From Synechococcus sp. CS-1331 (GTDB taxonomy: Bacteria > Cyanobacteriota > Cyanobacteriia > PCC-6307 > Cyanobiaceae), in contig JAHLYQ010000041.1 of the NCBI GenBank assembly GCA_025127975.1, positions 1-64,000 of the forward strand: a DNA stretch of 64,000 bases. The letters run 5' to 3'. The position numbers and the translations under genes are program-made. The notes below the pieces were generated by a model. The model worked only from the letters and a program-made list of their open reading frames with translations. It was not told the origin of the DNA and did not search any database. This document shows positions 35,771 to 45,783 of the stretch, piece by piece (position 1 is the first letter of the stretch; each line of letters opens with the position of its first letter).

Positions 35771-37252
35771 CTACCGGTGCAGCAGCACGCTGGCAGCGAT
35801 TCCGGAGGGCTCCAGCATCAACTTGCTGGAGCGCACCTGCTCGTCCATCTCGATTGGATAGCTTCCGTCGAAGCAGGCCGTGCAGAAATGGCTGGAATTT
35901 GCCTGGGCCGCCTCCACCATGCCCTGCTGACTCAGGTAGGCGAGCGAATCGACGCCCAGGTGGGAGGAGATCTCAGCGAGGCTGAGCCGGGCAGCGATCA
36001 GCTGGTCCTGGGTGTCGGTGTCGATGCCATAAAAACAGGGGTGGGTGACCGGCGGCGAACTGATCCGCATGTGCACTTCGAGGGCCCCGGCATCGCGCAG
36101 GGCCTGCACCAACTTGCGACTGGTGGTGCCGCGCACGATCGAATCGTCGATCACCACCACCCGCTTGCCCGCCAACACATCGGGTAGGGGGTTGAGTTTG
36201 ACCCGGATACCCGCCTCGCGCATCGCCTGGGTGGGCTGGATGAAGGTGCGACCCACGTAGCGGTTCTTGATCAGGCCATCGCCGAAGGGGATGCCACTCG
36301 CCTGGGAATAACCGATGGCAGCCGGAATGCCGGAATCGGGCACACCGATGACAATGTCGGCCGCCACAGGCGTTTCCCGGGCCAGGGCCTCGCCGATCCG
36401 CACCCTGTAGCTGTAAAGGGATTCGCCGAAGAAGCGGCTGTCGGGTCTGGCGAAATAGATCATCTCGAAGATGCAGAGCTTGGCCTCCTCCACGCACCAG
36501 CTGCTGCGCTCCGGCAGGGGATCACCCGCTCTGAAATGGATGATCTCGCCTGGTTCCACGTCTCCGTCAAAAACAGCGCCGATGATGTCGAGACCACAGG
36601 ACTCACTGCTGACAACCCACTGAGCATCGGCCAGATCGCCGATGTGACCAAACACCAGGGGGCGGATGCCGTGACCATCGCGCATGGCGAATAAGCCCTG
36701 GGGAGTGCCGATTACGAGGCTGAAGGCGCCGCGGCAGCGGCTGGCGGCATGGCGGATTGCCCCATCCCAGTCGCGGCCCCCATTCACCGCTTGCTGGATC
36801 GCGAAGGCAATCAACTCGGAATCGGTGGTAGAGGTGAGCTCGCTGGCGATATCTGCCAGCTCCAGGCGCAGCTCGGCCGCATTCACCAGGTTGCCGTTGT
36901 GGGCCAGGGCGCAGGGGCCTAGCCGGGTCATCAGCACCACCGGCTGGGCATTGCACACCTTGCTGCTACCGGTGGTGGAGTAGCGGTTGTGGCCTACGGC
37001 CAGGTCGCCGACCAGGCGTTCCAACACGTCCTGGTCGAACACCTGGCTGACCAGGCCCATGTCTTTATGCAGCCGCACCTTGTGACCGGCATCGAAGACG
37101 GCGATACCTGCGGACTCCTGGCCGCGGTGCTGGAGGGAATAGAGGCCGAAGTAGGTGAGGTTTGCCACCGGCTCCCCAGGTGCCAGTACGGCGTAGATGC
37201 CGCAGGCCTCCTCTGGTTTGTCGGGCCGCTGATCGGTGGGGTCCGAATGCAT
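35771..37252 (-). CDS. purF: Amidophosphoribosyltransferase
   Basis: A 493-residue enzyme that starts purine synthesis by moving the glutamine amide onto PRPP. A short propeptide precedes Cys17 in EEACGIYAVL, the N-terminal nucleophile after processing. LYSLQHRGQESAGI and HNRYSTTGSS are glutaminase motifs, and VVVIDDSIVRGTTSRKLV is the PRPP loop. ATG 37252 is used, with GTG codons 37255 and 37261 also possible. Fourth in the dnaN-PRC-purL-purF run, 23 bases after purL. Confidence 0.96.
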   Translation of the reverse strand: MHSDPTDQRPDKPEEACGIYAVLAPGEPVANLTYFGLYSLQHRGQESAGIAVFDAGHKVRLHKDMGLVSQVFDQDVLERLVGDLAVGHNRYSTTGSSKVCNAQPVVLMTRLGPCALAHNGNLVNAAELRLELADIASELTSTTDSELIAFAIQQAVNGGRDWDGAIRHAASRCRGAFSLVIGTPQGLFAMRDGHGIRPLVFGHIGDLADAQWVVSSESCGLDIIGAVFDGDVEPGEIIHFRAGDPLPERSSWCVEEAKLCIFEMIYFARPDSRFFGESLYSYRVRIGEALARETPVAADIVIGVPDSGIPAAIGYSQASGIPFGDGLIKNRYVGRTFIQPTQAMREAGIRVKLNPLPDVLAGKRVVVIDDSIVRGTTSRKLVQALRDAGALEVHMRISSPPVTHPCFYGIDTDTQDQLIAARLSLAEISSHLGVDSLAYLSQQGMVEAAQANSSHFCTACFDGSYPIEMDEQVRSSKLMLEPSGIAASVLLHR

Positions 37253-37275
37253 CACCAGCACGGACCCATTCGGGA

Positions 37276-39627
37276 TCAGAGGGAACGGTCATTCTGCACC
37301 AGATCCCCACCCATGCGCCGGGGGATGGCCTGCTCATAGCAGGTCTGCAGCGCCTCCACATCCTGATCCAGCACCAAGCTGCCGGCCTGGCTGATCGTCA
37401 GGGAGGCCAGGGCCGTGACCGTCCCAATCGGCTGGGCCGGAACGGCAGCAGCGGCGAGCGCCGCCTGCCACCTCTGGGCCTGGGCCGGCGCCACGCTGAC
37501 CAGGATGCGGGCACCGCCCTCGGCAAACAGCAGGCGATCCAGCCGATCGCCACTGGCGGGCAGTTCGAGGCAGGCTCCGAGACCACTGGCCATGCAGCAC
37601 TCCGCTACAGCCACCGCCAGGCCGCCATCGCTGAGGTCGTGGGCGGAATTGACCAGGTTTGCGCCAATGGCCTGGCGCAGGAACGCCTGCACCTGCCGTT
37701 CCAATGCCAGGTCGATCAGGGGAGGGCGACCGGTCACCAAACCATGGATGCGCTCCAGGTAGCTGCTGCCAGCCAGGCTCACCCTTTCATCAGTGGCGGC
37801 GCCAACCTGGCTTGCCAGGGGCACCCCGAGCAGCCAGATGGCATCCCCGGCTTCGCGCCAAGCCAGGCCCCGCAGCTGGGCCAGATCGTGCACCAGGCCC
37901 ACCATGCCAACCACCGGCGTGGGCTGGATGGGCTGCATGGAGCCATCGGGCAGGCGGGTTTCGTTGTACAGAGAGACGTTGCCGCCGGTCACCGGGGTAT
38001 CCAGCTCCCGGCAGGCCTCGGCGAGGCCCCGGCAGGCCATCGCCAGCTGCCAGTAACCGGTGGACGTTTCCGGCGAGGGGAAGTTGAGATTGTCGGTAAT
38101 CGCCAGGGGCTCAGCGCCGACGCAACTGAGGTTGCGGGCAGCTTCGGCCACCGCCGCCATGGCCCCCCGCTCGGGGTCGAGGGCTACCCAGCGGTTGGGG
38201 CAATCCACCACGGCTGCCACGCCACGGCTCGATGCCGCCATGGCGCCCTCCCCCTGCTGGGGCCGCAGCCGCACCACGGCCGCATCGGCACCGCCAGGGG
38301 GCACAACGGTGTTGACCTGCACCTGGTGGTCGTATTGGCGATACACCCATCGCTTCGAAGCGATGGTGGGGTCATCTAGCAGCTCCAGCAGGGCACCGTT
38401 CCAGCTGATCGGCAGCTCAGCTGGCAACTGGTCTTCGCTCCAGCGCCAGTGGGCCTGGATCTCGGCCGGAGGTTCGCTGAGCAATTCGTGGTGGTTGATC
38501 GGGGTGTCGTCGGCCAGGGCGCTGGCGGGCACCTCGGCCGCCACCTCGCCGTTCTGGAGCACCCGCACCACGTTTTCCTGCAGCACCCTGCCCACCACGG
38601 CCGCCTGCAGGCCCCAGCGGGTGAAACGCTCCATCAGCACCTCCTCCGTGCCGGGCTTCACCACAAACAGCATCCGCTCCTGGGATTCGCTGAGCAGAAA
38701 CTCATAGGCCGTCATGCCGGTCTCGCGGGCGGGCACCTTGTCGAGATCTAGCTCGATGCCCAGCCCCCCCTTGGCGGCCATCTCCGAGCAGCTGCAAGTG
38801 AGGCCGGCGGCGCCCATGTCCTGGGCGGCCACCACATCGCCGCTCGCGAAGGCCTCCAGGCAGGCCTCAATCAACCCTTTCTCGAGAAACGGATCACCCA
38901 CCTGCACGGCGGGCCGATCATCCAAGGAGGCCTCGGTGAGCTCGGCGGACGCAAAGCTGGCGCCGCCCATGCCGTCGCGGCCGGTGGTGCTGCCGACGTA
39001 CACCACCGGGTAGCCCACGCCCTCGGCGCCGGAGCAGACGATCTGCTCGGTTTCCATCAGCCCCAGGGCCATGGCGTTCACCAGCGGGTTGCCGGAGTAG
39101 CTGGGATCGAAGGCCACCTCACCGCCCACGGTGGGCACGCCAACACAGTTGCCGTAGTGGGCGATGCCGGCCACCACGCCCTCCATCAGGCCCACGTTGC
39201 GCTCGTCTTCCAGGGGCCCAAAGCGCAGGGCATTGAGCAGGGCGATCGGCCGGGCTCCCATGGTGAAGATGTCGCGCAGGATGCCGCCCACACCCGTGGC
39301 AGCCCCCTGGAACGGCTCCACCGCCGAGGGGTGGTTGTGGCTCTCGATCTTGAAGGCCAGGCGCTGGCCCTCGCCCAGATCCACCACGCCGGCGTTCTCG
39401 CCAGGGCCCACCAGGATGCGGGGGCCGGTGGTGGGGAAGCCCGCAAGCAGGGGCCGCGAGTTGCGGTAGCAGCAGTGCTCCGACCACATCACCCCAAACA
39501 TGCCCAGTTCGGCCCGGTTGGGGGCCCGGCCCAGGCGGCGGCAGATCTCGTCGTAATCGGCCTGGCTGAGGTTCTCCTTTTTCAGTGCCTCGGGAACGGA
39601 ATAGGCGGGAGCGGCGACCACAGACAC
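37276..39627 (-). CDS. purL: Phosphoribosylformylglycinamidine synthase II
   Basis: A 783-residue ATP-dependent enzyme converting FGAR to FGAM. This is the small PurL form, which needs separate PurS and PurQ subunits not encoded here. Motifs include [56 protein letters not shown], and [18 protein letters not shown]. Length is normal. It lies between the PRC-barrel-like gene and purF, all on the minus strand. Confidence 0.97.
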   Translation of the reverse strand: MSVVAAPAYSVPEALKKENLSQADYDEICRRLGRAPNRAELGMFGVMWSEHCCYRNSRPLLAGFPTTGPRILVGPGENAGVVDLGEGQRLAFKIESHNHPSAVEPFQGAATGVGGILRDIFTMGARPIALLNALRFGPLEDERNVGLMEGVVAGIAHYGNCVGVPTVGGEVAFDPSYSGNPLVNAMALGLMETEQIVCSGAEGVGYPVVYVGSTTGRDGMGGASFASAELTEASLDDRPAVQVGDPFLEKGLIEACLEAFASGDVVAAQDMGAAGLTCSCSEMAAKGGLGIELDLDKVPARETGMTAYEFLLSESQERMLFVVKPGTEEVLMERFTRWGLQAAVVGRVLQENVVRVLQNGEVAAEVPASALADDTPINHHELLSEPPAEIQAHWRWSEDQLPAELPISWNGALLELLDDPTIASKRWVYRQYDHQVQVNTVVPPGGADAAVVRLRPQQGEGAMAASSRGVAAVVDCPNRWVALDPERGAMAAVAEAARNLSCVGAEPLAITDNLNFPSPETSTGYWQLAMACRGLAEACRELDTPVTGGNVSLYNETRLPDGSMQPIQPTPVVGMVGLVHDLAQLRGLAWREAGDAIWLLGVPLASQVGAATDERVSLAGSSYLERIHGLVTGRPPLIDLALERQVQAFLRQAIGANLVNSAHDLSDGGLAVAVAECCMASGLGACLELPASGDRLDRLLFAEGGARILVSVAPAQAQRWQAALAAAAVPAQPIGTVTALASLTISQAGSLVLDQDVEALQTCYEQAIPRRMGGDLVQNDRSL

Positions 39628-39684
39628 CTGGGGCAGATCTTTCCAGTTTCCACGAGGGTGCCTGGAACGGTCGCCCTGGGTTGG

Positions 39685-40377
39685 TCAGATCCAGGGATCG
39701 TCATCTCGGGAACGGCTGGGCTGGGCTTCCTGCTGGGCTGGCTCAGGGGGGCTACCCGGCTCCTGCCAAGGGGTTTCCTCCAACCATCCTTCGAGTTTCT
39801 CCTCAAAACGACCACTCACCTGCTGCATCTGCTCACGCCAGCGCCGGGAGCGCCGCAAAACGTCCTGCCGCACACTCGCCCTGGCCAGGGGCAGGTCGTC
39901 TAGACCCTCGACATTGGTCCATACCCGGCCTGGCTGCTGGTCGACCAGGCGATCCAAGCTGAGCCGCCAGCGGCTGCTGCCGGGCAGGCGAGGATCGCTG
40001 CGGCTCACGAGGTAATGGCGAATGCGGCCGGTGGCCAACTCGATGGCGGCATCCGCCAGGGTGCCCATCGGTTGCTGCCGGCGGTCGAGCACCTCGGCCT
40101 CGATCAGGCAGGGCAACCTCTCGACCACCCCCTGTTCCGTTTCGGCCGGCTCCCCCTGCACCAACACTTCCAGGTCAATCAAACCGCGCAGCTGGTTGAG
40201 CTTCCACACCAGCCGGCGGGATCCAAACGCTGAAGGCCTCGAGATCCAGCCCAGCACCCGATGAACAGGGGGATGCATCCACACCTGGAGGCCGGCCCCG
40301 TGGTCCAACCCCTGGTGGCAGCGCACCCGTCTGCGCAGCAGCTCACTCAACAGCAACTGCTCCGGAAGGTTGCCCAC
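39685..40377 (-). CDS. PRC-barrel-like protein downstream of dnaN
   Basis: From GTG 40377, three bases past the dnaN stop, it encodes 230 residues. Two PRC-barrel-like modules are suggested: one around LLLSELLRRRVRCHQGLDHGAG...VHRVLGWI, and one around LIEAEVLDRRQQPMGTLADAAIELATGRIRHYLVSR. The C-terminal 60 residues are charged and Pro/Glu-rich. From memory a gene of this type sits between dnaN and purL throughout Prochlorococcus and marine Synechococcus. Function unknown. The GTG start is inferred from spacing. Confidence 0.8.
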   Translation of the reverse strand: MGNLPEQLLLSELLRRRVRCHQGLDHGAGLQVWMHPPVHRVLGWISRPSAFGSRRLVWKLNQLRGLIDLEVLVQGEPAETEQGVVERLPCLIEAEVLDRRQQPMGTLADAAIELATGRIRHYLVSRSDPRLPGSSRWRLSLDRLVDQQPGRVWTNVEGLDDLPLARASVRQDVLRRSRRWREQMQQVSGRFEEKLEGWLEETPWQEPGSPPEPAQQEAQPSRSRDDDPWI

Positions 40378-40379
40378 CT

Positions 40380-41534
40380 TCAGCTGCGGATCTGGATGGG
40401 CATCACCAGATAGGTGAACTGGGCACCGTCGCCAGGCGTAAGGATCGCCGGAGTGGTGGGGGCGTTGCACTGCAGCAACACCTTCTCGGCAGCCATCGTC
40501 TTGAGACCATCGAGCAGGTAGCGCACGTTGAAGGCGATCTGGACCCCTTCCCCTGTGATCTCAGCCGCTACGGCCTCAGAGCCACTGCCCACATCCTGGG
40601 CATCGGCCTGGATCAGCAGCTGGCCGGTGGCCGGATCCGCGCTGAATTTCACCACGTTGTTGTGCTGATCTGCGAGTACGGCCACTCGCTCCAGGGCGGA
40701 CACAAGGGCGCGGCGATCGAGGCTGATGGTGCGGCTAAACCCATCGGGGATCAGTTGCCGGTAGTTGGGATAGGTGCCATCCAGGCTGCGACTGGTGAGC
40801 ACCTGATCAGCCCAGAGAAACACCACCTGGCCGCGGTCACAAAACAGGCTCAGGGGTTCGTCAGACTGGCGGCCGGAGAGCAAGCGCTCCAGTTCGCGCA
40901 GGGAGCGGGCCGGCACGGTGACCGCGAATGGTTCACCTGGTTCACCTTCTTCGGCCTCAGCGGGGGCACCGGCATGGGCCAGGCAGAGAACAGCGAGGCG
41001 ATGGCCGTCGGTGGCGGCACACTCGAGCACCTGGTGATCGAGCCGCAGGTGCACGCCGGTGAGAATCTGCTTTGACTCATCACTGCTGCTGGCAAACAGG
41101 GTGGCCCGCAGGCCCTTCACCAACGCCTCAGCCTCCAGTCGGATTGGGGTGCCGCTCTGCACCAGGGGAAGGTCGGGGAAATCCTCCGCCGGCATACCTC
41201 GCATCTGGTAGCTGCCGGAAACACTGGTGAGCTCAACCTGCTCAGTTCCCTCCTCACAGTGGAGGGTGATCGGGTTGTCATTGGAGAGCCGCGAGACAAT
41301 TTCCCCAAACAACTTGGAAGGCAGGGTGATGGCGCCGCTGGTTTCCACGCTGGCGGAGAAGCTGGTCTGAATGCCGAGGCTGAGATCAAAACCAGTGAGG
41401 CTCAGGCGGCCGGTGCCCGCATCGGCGGTGAGCAGCACGTTGGCGAGCACCGGGTGGGTCGGGCGACTCGCCACGGCCCGGCTCACCAGCTGAAGACTGG
41501 AGCTGAGTTCGGATTGGGAACAGACCAGCTTCAT
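40380..41534 (-). CDS. dnaN: DNA polymerase III sliding clamp
   Basis: A 384-residue beta clamp that tethers the polymerase. The start MKLVCSQSELSSSLQLVSRAV, the middle RGMPAEDFPDLP and ATDGHRLAVLCL, and the end GDGAQFTYLVMPIQIR are diagnostic of the three-domain clamp. Length is normal. First gene of the dnaN-PRC-purL-purF run. It borders the gene-free segment 41535-41945 proposed as oriC. Confidence 0.98.
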   Translation of the reverse strand: MKLVCSQSELSSSLQLVSRAVASRPTHPVLANVLLTADAGTGRLSLTGFDLSLGIQTSFSASVETSGAITLPSKLFGEIVSRLSNDNPITLHCEEGTEQVELTSVSGSYQMRGMPAEDFPDLPLVQSGTPIRLEAEALVKGLRATLFASSSDESKQILTGVHLRLDHQVLECAATDGHRLAVLCLAHAGAPAEAEEGEPGEPFAVTVPARSLRELERLLSGRQSDEPLSLFCDRGQVVFLWADQVLTSRSLDGTYPNYRQLIPDGFSRTISLDRRALVSALERVAVLADQHNNVVKFSADPATGQLLIQADAQDVGSGSEAVAAEITGEGVQIAFNVRYLLDGLKTMAAEKVLLQCNAPTTPAILTPGDGAQFTYLVMPIQIRS

Positions 41535-41945
41535 GGCGTATGGACTGGGTTGCCTGGGAACCAGCGGTAGGCAGCCCCCACGCTTCCACAGCCCGGCTGA
41601 TTGCGCAACGTCGGTGAACCGTATCCAACCGTCCTTTCCAACCGACCTTCTGATTAAGGGATTAAAAGATTTTTAGAAGAAATAAAACGACCGTAGTAGG
41701 GGCTGGGGGAACGGTGGAAAACCCACCAGATCCCAGTTCTTGGAAGCAGTTACCGGCCCATTTGACTGGGGCATTTTGGACCTGTGCTGGGGATGGCCAA
41801 GCCTTTTGCCCAGTTTCCCGCCATTGGGGGAAAATGCTTTACCGGGAGGTTGGCGAAATTGGATCACCATCCCCGCTTTTTCCATGCCTTTCCCCCAGGC
41901 ATGAATCAGCCACTTTGGTAATTGGTTGGGGCTAAGGGAGCGTTT
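41535..41945. other. Gene-free segment beside dnaN, candidate replication origin
   Basis: 411 bases without a credible gene. There is an AT-rich core at 41651-41688 (TGATTAAGGGATTAAAAGAT..., AAATAAAAC), which could unwind. One DnaA-box near-match (8 of 9 to TTTTCCACA) lies on the minus strand at 41713-41721. Weaker look-alikes are at 41826-41834 and 41878-41886. dnaN next to the origin is established in cyanobacteria, and many Prochlorococcus/Synechococcus genomes are numbered from this dnaN. The low number of good boxes is a weakness. Confidence 0.5.
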
Positions 41946-43064
41946 TTAAAAGCCCATCACCTCTGCAACCTTGGCCGTATCCGCCGCCAGACCGGTGTGA
42001 AAGCGGGCATCGTTGTGTTCGATGGCAGTGGTTGGGTCCTTGAGGCCGTTACCGGTCAGCACGCACACCACCGTTGCGCCCGGGGGCACTTCCTCTCGAC
42101 GCTTCAACAACCCAGCTACCGAGGCGGCACTGGCGGGTTCGCAGAACACCCCTTCACCTGAGCCGAGAAGCTTGTAGGCGTCAATGATTTCGGCATCGGT
42201 TACGGCCATGAAATCCCCCCCACTCTCGGCTTTTACCTTGAGAGCCTTGTCCCGGTTTACCGGGTTGCCGATGCGGATCGCTGTGGCGATCGTGTCTGGT
42301 TGGTCTACCGAATGGCCCAGCACCAGGGGGGCAGAGCCGGCAGCCTGAAATCCCATCATTCGCGGCAATTTCCTGCTGCGGCCAGCTGCCTTGTATTCGT
42401 TGAATCCCATCCAGTAGGCACTGATGTTGCCAGCGTTGCCAACGGGGATGCAGAGCCAATTTGGCGCTTCTCCAAGGGCTTCTATAACTTCAAATGCTGC
42501 TGTCTTTTGGCCCTGGAGGCGGTATGGATTGACCGAATTCACCAGGGTGATTGGATACTTACTGGCCATGTCCTGCACAATCGCAAGCGCCCTATCAAAG
42601 TTGCCCTGGATGGCAATTACCTCGGCGCCATAGAGCAGGGCTTGGGCCAGTTTTCCCTGGGCAACGTAGCCATCTGGGATCAGCACAAAGGCCCGCATGC
42701 CGCCGCGGCGGGCATAGGCGGCGGCGGCGGCAGAGGTGTTGCCGGTGCTGGCGCAGATCACCGCTTCTGAGCCCTCCTCCTTGGCCTTGGAGATCGCCAT
42801 CGTCATGCCCCGGTCTTTGAAGGAGCCGGTGGGATTGAGACCGTCGTATTTCAGGAATACCTGAACCTTCTTGCCGATGCGCTCTGAGATCAAGGGAGCG
42901 GGGATCAGGGGAGTGGCTCCCTCGCGCAGGGTGATCACCGGCGTCTTGTCGCTGACCGGTAACCAACGGCGATAGGCCTCAATCAGGCCAGGCCAGTCCT
43001 GCATGGTGGGACAGCCAGCATATTGCCCCTGGCTCAGACGTTTCAGGGAACGGAGCAGGGACAC
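41946..43064 (-). CDS. thrC: Threonine synthase
   Basis: A 372-residue PLP enzyme that converts O-phosphohomoserine to threonine. The PLP lysine is in [20 protein letters not shown]. Other motifs are [20 protein letters not shown] and the phosphate loop [16 protein letters not shown]. The length and the absence of the long N-terminal domain fit the short class found in cyanobacteria. It reads away from dnaN's promoter side with its 3' end toward the candidate origin. Confidence 0.96.
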   Translation of the reverse strand: MSLLRSLKRLSQGQYAGCPTMQDWPGLIEAYRRWLPVSDKTPVITLREGATPLIPAPLISERIGKKVQVFLKYDGLNPTGSFKDRGMTMAISKAKEEGSEAVICASTGNTSAAAAAYARRGGMRAFVLIPDGYVAQGKLAQALLYGAEVIAIQGNFDRALAIVQDMASKYPITLVNSVNPYRLQGQKTAAFEVIEALGEAPNWLCIPVGNAGNISAYWMGFNEYKAAGRSRKLPRMMGFQAAGSAPLVLGHSVDQPDTIATAIRIGNPVNRDKALKVKAESGGDFMAVTDAEIIDAYKLLGSGEGVFCEPASAASVAGLLKRREEVPPGATVVCVLTGNGLKDPTTAIEHNDARFHTGLAADTAKVAEVMGF

Positions 43065-43090
43065 GGTTTAAGGCAGTTGCTAGGCCGAAT

Positions 43091-43696
43091 CTACGGTGCG
43101 CCTTTAGGGGTCTCGCCGCGCAGGCCATCGAGGGGGGATTCGGAGAAGAAGCGCACCAGGTCGGTGATTGAGCTGGCCTTGCGGATCAGGTTCATCAGGG
43201 CAGGGATGCTCACCTCCATTTCCCGAACCGGGTAGGCCCGGAAAAAGGAAATGGCGGAGATCGAACCATTGCCCTCCACCACACCCATGACCAGGCCGGA
43301 GCGAAGGGCAACGACGCCAGCTTGAGATGCGTTGAGGGGAAAAACAATCTGGGCCAGTCGCTCGAGGATGGCCTCACCGATGCGGGTGTTCAGCAGCCTG
43401 CTCACCAGGGTTACGGGCAGCTTCACCGATTGGTTGAGCAGCTGGCCAACGGTTTTGGGATTTTGGTTGCTGAATCTCAGCACATCGGCAAGCAGGCCCT
43501 GGGCCTGGCCGGTGGCGGCCAGTTTCTCCAGATCGGCCACGGGGATCGAGCGCCGAAACGCCCCGCTGACGAAGACGAGATTCTCAGCGGCAGCGGCGGC
43601 GGGTGGCGACCAGATCCGCAGGCCCCCCAGCAGGCTCATGCCCATCACGGCGGCTGCCGCCGCACGGCCCAGCATCCGAGTTCTATGCATGTGCAA
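43091..43696 (-). CDS. DUF1400-containing secreted protein
   Basis: A 201-residue protein with a signal peptide (RAAAAAVMGMSLLGGL..., about residues 12-37). The mature part contains VFVSGAFRRSIPVADLEKLAATGQ and NPKTVGQLLNQSVKLPVTLVSRLLNTRIGEAILERLAQIV-like text typical of DUF1400. That domain is found alone or fused to alpha/beta hydrolases in cyanobacteria; here no hydrolase part follows. The function is unknown. It lies between thrC (26 bases) and the ABC1 kinase gene (51 bases). Confidence 0.88.
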   Translation of the reverse strand: MHMHRTRMLGRAAAAAVMGMSLLGGLRIWSPPAAAAAENLVFVSGAFRRSIPVADLEKLAATGQAQGLLADVLRFSNQNPKTVGQLLNQSVKLPVTLVSRLLNTRIGEAILERLAQIVFPLNASQAGVVALRSGLVMGVVEGNGSISAISFFRAYPVREMEVSIPALMNLIRKASSITDLVRFFSESPLDGLRGETPKGAP

Positions 43697-43747
43697 CCTT
43701 TTGGATGGGTTTAGTTGGGACCAAACCTAGATCGGCCGTTTGGGGAT

Positions 43748-45691
43748 TCAGGCGGAGACGAGCACATCGCGCACCAGGCGCACCACACTGCGTTCAGCCA
43801 GGCCACGGGCAAGTTGAACGCCCATCTGGCGCAATTGGGGTTCGCCCAGAAGCCTGGGCAGGCGCCGCATCAGCATCTGGGGCTCGAATCCCGGCAGTGC
43901 CTGGAGAATTCCCGTCAATTGCCGCACCGGTTCAATGTCCAGCAGCGGCTCGTCGGCGTCGCTCAGCCGGTGCTTGCGCAGGCCAGGGGGCTGGAGCCTC
44001 TCCGGTAACCGTTTGCCGATCCGCAAGGTGGTGTGCCAGGCCATGGCGTCCATGCGGAAAACCACCGCTTCCACCAGTTGCTGGCGCAGCAGCCCCCCAT
44101 TGGCTGAAAACAGGAAGGTCAGCACCTGGTCCAGCAGCCCCTCAAGATCCAGCTGGCTGCCCTGGGAGGCGCTGGCAATCAGGTTGTCGAGCCGCTGCCA
44201 GCGGAAGATATCGCCGTCGAAGAGCATTTCCTTGAGGCTTTGACGCAGGCTGGGATCGGGATCCTCCATCAGTCGCCGGGCGAAATAGGGATAGGCGGCG
44301 CCAAGAATCTTGAATTCGGAATCCACGCTCAGGGCGATCCCCTCCAGGGTTACCAGGGAGCGGATGATCAGGGCGTAGTAGGGCGGCACCCGGAAGGGGA
44401 AGCGATACATCACCCCGGAGAGGTCGTCGGTAACGGCCTTGAAATCCATGCGGCTGACGCCCTGCTCGATCGCCTGGCCAAAGACCTTCTCGAAGGCCGG
44501 CACGATCGGCTCGAGATTGACGTCTTCGGCAAGAAAGCCCAGGCTGACGAAATCCTTACTTAGCTTGCCGAAGTTGCGATTGACCAGGTGCACCACCGCC
44601 TGGATCAGGCCCGTGCGCGATTCGCGACTCACCTCGCTCATCATGCCGAAGTCGAGGTAGGCCAGGCGGCCGTCAGAGAGGGCCAGCAGGTTGCCCGGGT
44701 GGGGGTCGGCGTGAAAAAAGCCGTGCTCCAGCAATTGCTGCAAGCTGCAGTTAACACCGATATTCACCATTTCGTCGGGGTCAACGCCGATGCCACGCAC
44801 GGCCTCGAGGTTGGTGAGTTTCACCCCCTCGATCCACTCCATGGTGAGCACCCGGCGGCTGGTGGCCTGGTGATAGATGCGGGGGACGGCGATGCGGGGG
44901 TTGTGGGCGTGCAGGGCTGCGAAACGTTCGGCGTTGGCCGCCTCATTGCAGTAGTCCATCTCCTCGAACACCCGCTTGCCCAGCTCATCGATCAGGGCCA
45001 CCAGGTCGCTGCGGATCAGGCCCACGTTTTGGTTCAGCCAGGCGGCGATGTTGCGCACGATGTAGAGATCGAGCGTGATCTGTTCGCGCAGCCCCGGTCG
45101 TTGCACCTTGACCGCAACCTCCTGACCGCCCTTGAGCACCCCTTTGTGCACCTGGCCGAGGGAGGCGGCGGAGATCGGTTCGGCATCAAGCTGTTCATAG
45201 ATCTCCAGCACCGGGGCACCGAGGTCATCCTCGATGCAGGCCATGGCCAGGGCTGAATCGAAACCTGGAAGTTGGTCCTGCAGTTGGGCCAGCTCCTCCA
45301 GCAACAGCGGCGGCACGATGTCGGGCCGGGTGGAGAGGGCCTGCCCGGCCTTGATGAAGGCGGGGCCCAGGGAGGCGATCAGATCGGCTGCTTCCCGGGC
45401 CCGGGCCCGGGCCCGATCGGGGCCCTTCAGCAGGCCAGTGAACCAGTCAAACCACACCCCCAGCAGATACAGGCCGATCGGCACCAGGGTCTGCCAGAGG
45501 CGCCGGATCAGCCTCTGGGGGTGGCCGGCGTAGATCCGGGTGATGGCGGCCGGGTCGTAGCTGAGCAGGCCAGCCGCTTCGATGAAGTCGCTCAGCTCGG
45601 TTCTGTCGCTTAGAGCGGGAGACTCTTTGTCGCCTTGAGCTGGGGCCTCAGGCGTGATTTCCGGAGCTGGCTCAGGAGGGGCGCTCACCAT
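43748..45691 (-). CDS. ABC1/UbiB-family atypical kinase
   Basis: A 647-residue protein kinase-like protein. The KxGQ motif is in FIKAGQALSTRPDIVPP, the Ala-rich loop is in SAASLGQVHKG, the ATP Lys is in VAVKVQRPG, and the metal site is in HADPHPGNLL. The C-terminal third has hydrophobic helices that may contact membrane lipids. Family members assist quinone synthesis or storage; the specific role here is inferred. Divergent from recN. Confidence 0.95.
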   Translation of the reverse strand: MVSAPPEPAPEITPEAPAQGDKESPALSDRTELSDFIEAAGLLSYDPAAITRIYAGHPQRLIRRLWQTLVPIGLYLLGVWFDWFTGLLKGPDRARARAREAADLIASLGPAFIKAGQALSTRPDIVPPLLLEELAQLQDQLPGFDSALAMACIEDDLGAPVLEIYEQLDAEPISAASLGQVHKGVLKGGQEVAVKVQRPGLREQITLDLYIVRNIAAWLNQNVGLIRSDLVALIDELGKRVFEEMDYCNEAANAERFAALHAHNPRIAVPRIYHQATSRRVLTMEWIEGVKLTNLEAVRGIGVDPDEMVNIGVNCSLQQLLEHGFFHADPHPGNLLALSDGRLAYLDFGMMSEVSRESRTGLIQAVVHLVNRNFGKLSKDFVSLGFLAEDVNLEPIVPAFEKVFGQAIEQGVSRMDFKAVTDDLSGVMYRFPFRVPPYYALIIRSLVTLEGIALSVDSEFKILGAAYPYFARRLMEDPDPSLRQSLKEMLFDGDIFRWQRLDNLIASASQGSQLDLEGLLDQVLTFLFSANGGLLRQQLVEAVVFRMDAMAWHTTLRIGKRLPERLQPPGLRKHRLSDADEPLLDIEPVRQLTGILQALPGFEPQMLMRRLPRLLGEPQLRQMGVQLARGLAERSVVRLVRDVLVSA

Positions 45692-45783
45692 GCCACGGGG
45701 CCGTTTAAGAATTTCCCCCCTTCTAAACGAAAGACCCAGCCGCTACGGTCAGGGCGATCACCATCCGCTTGTCGGACGGGCCT

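Noticed and set aside
41714..41935. 73-residue frame inside the dnaN-thrC gap
   Set aside because: No ribosome-binding site, low coding character, Trp/Pro-rich random composition, and overlap with origin-like features.
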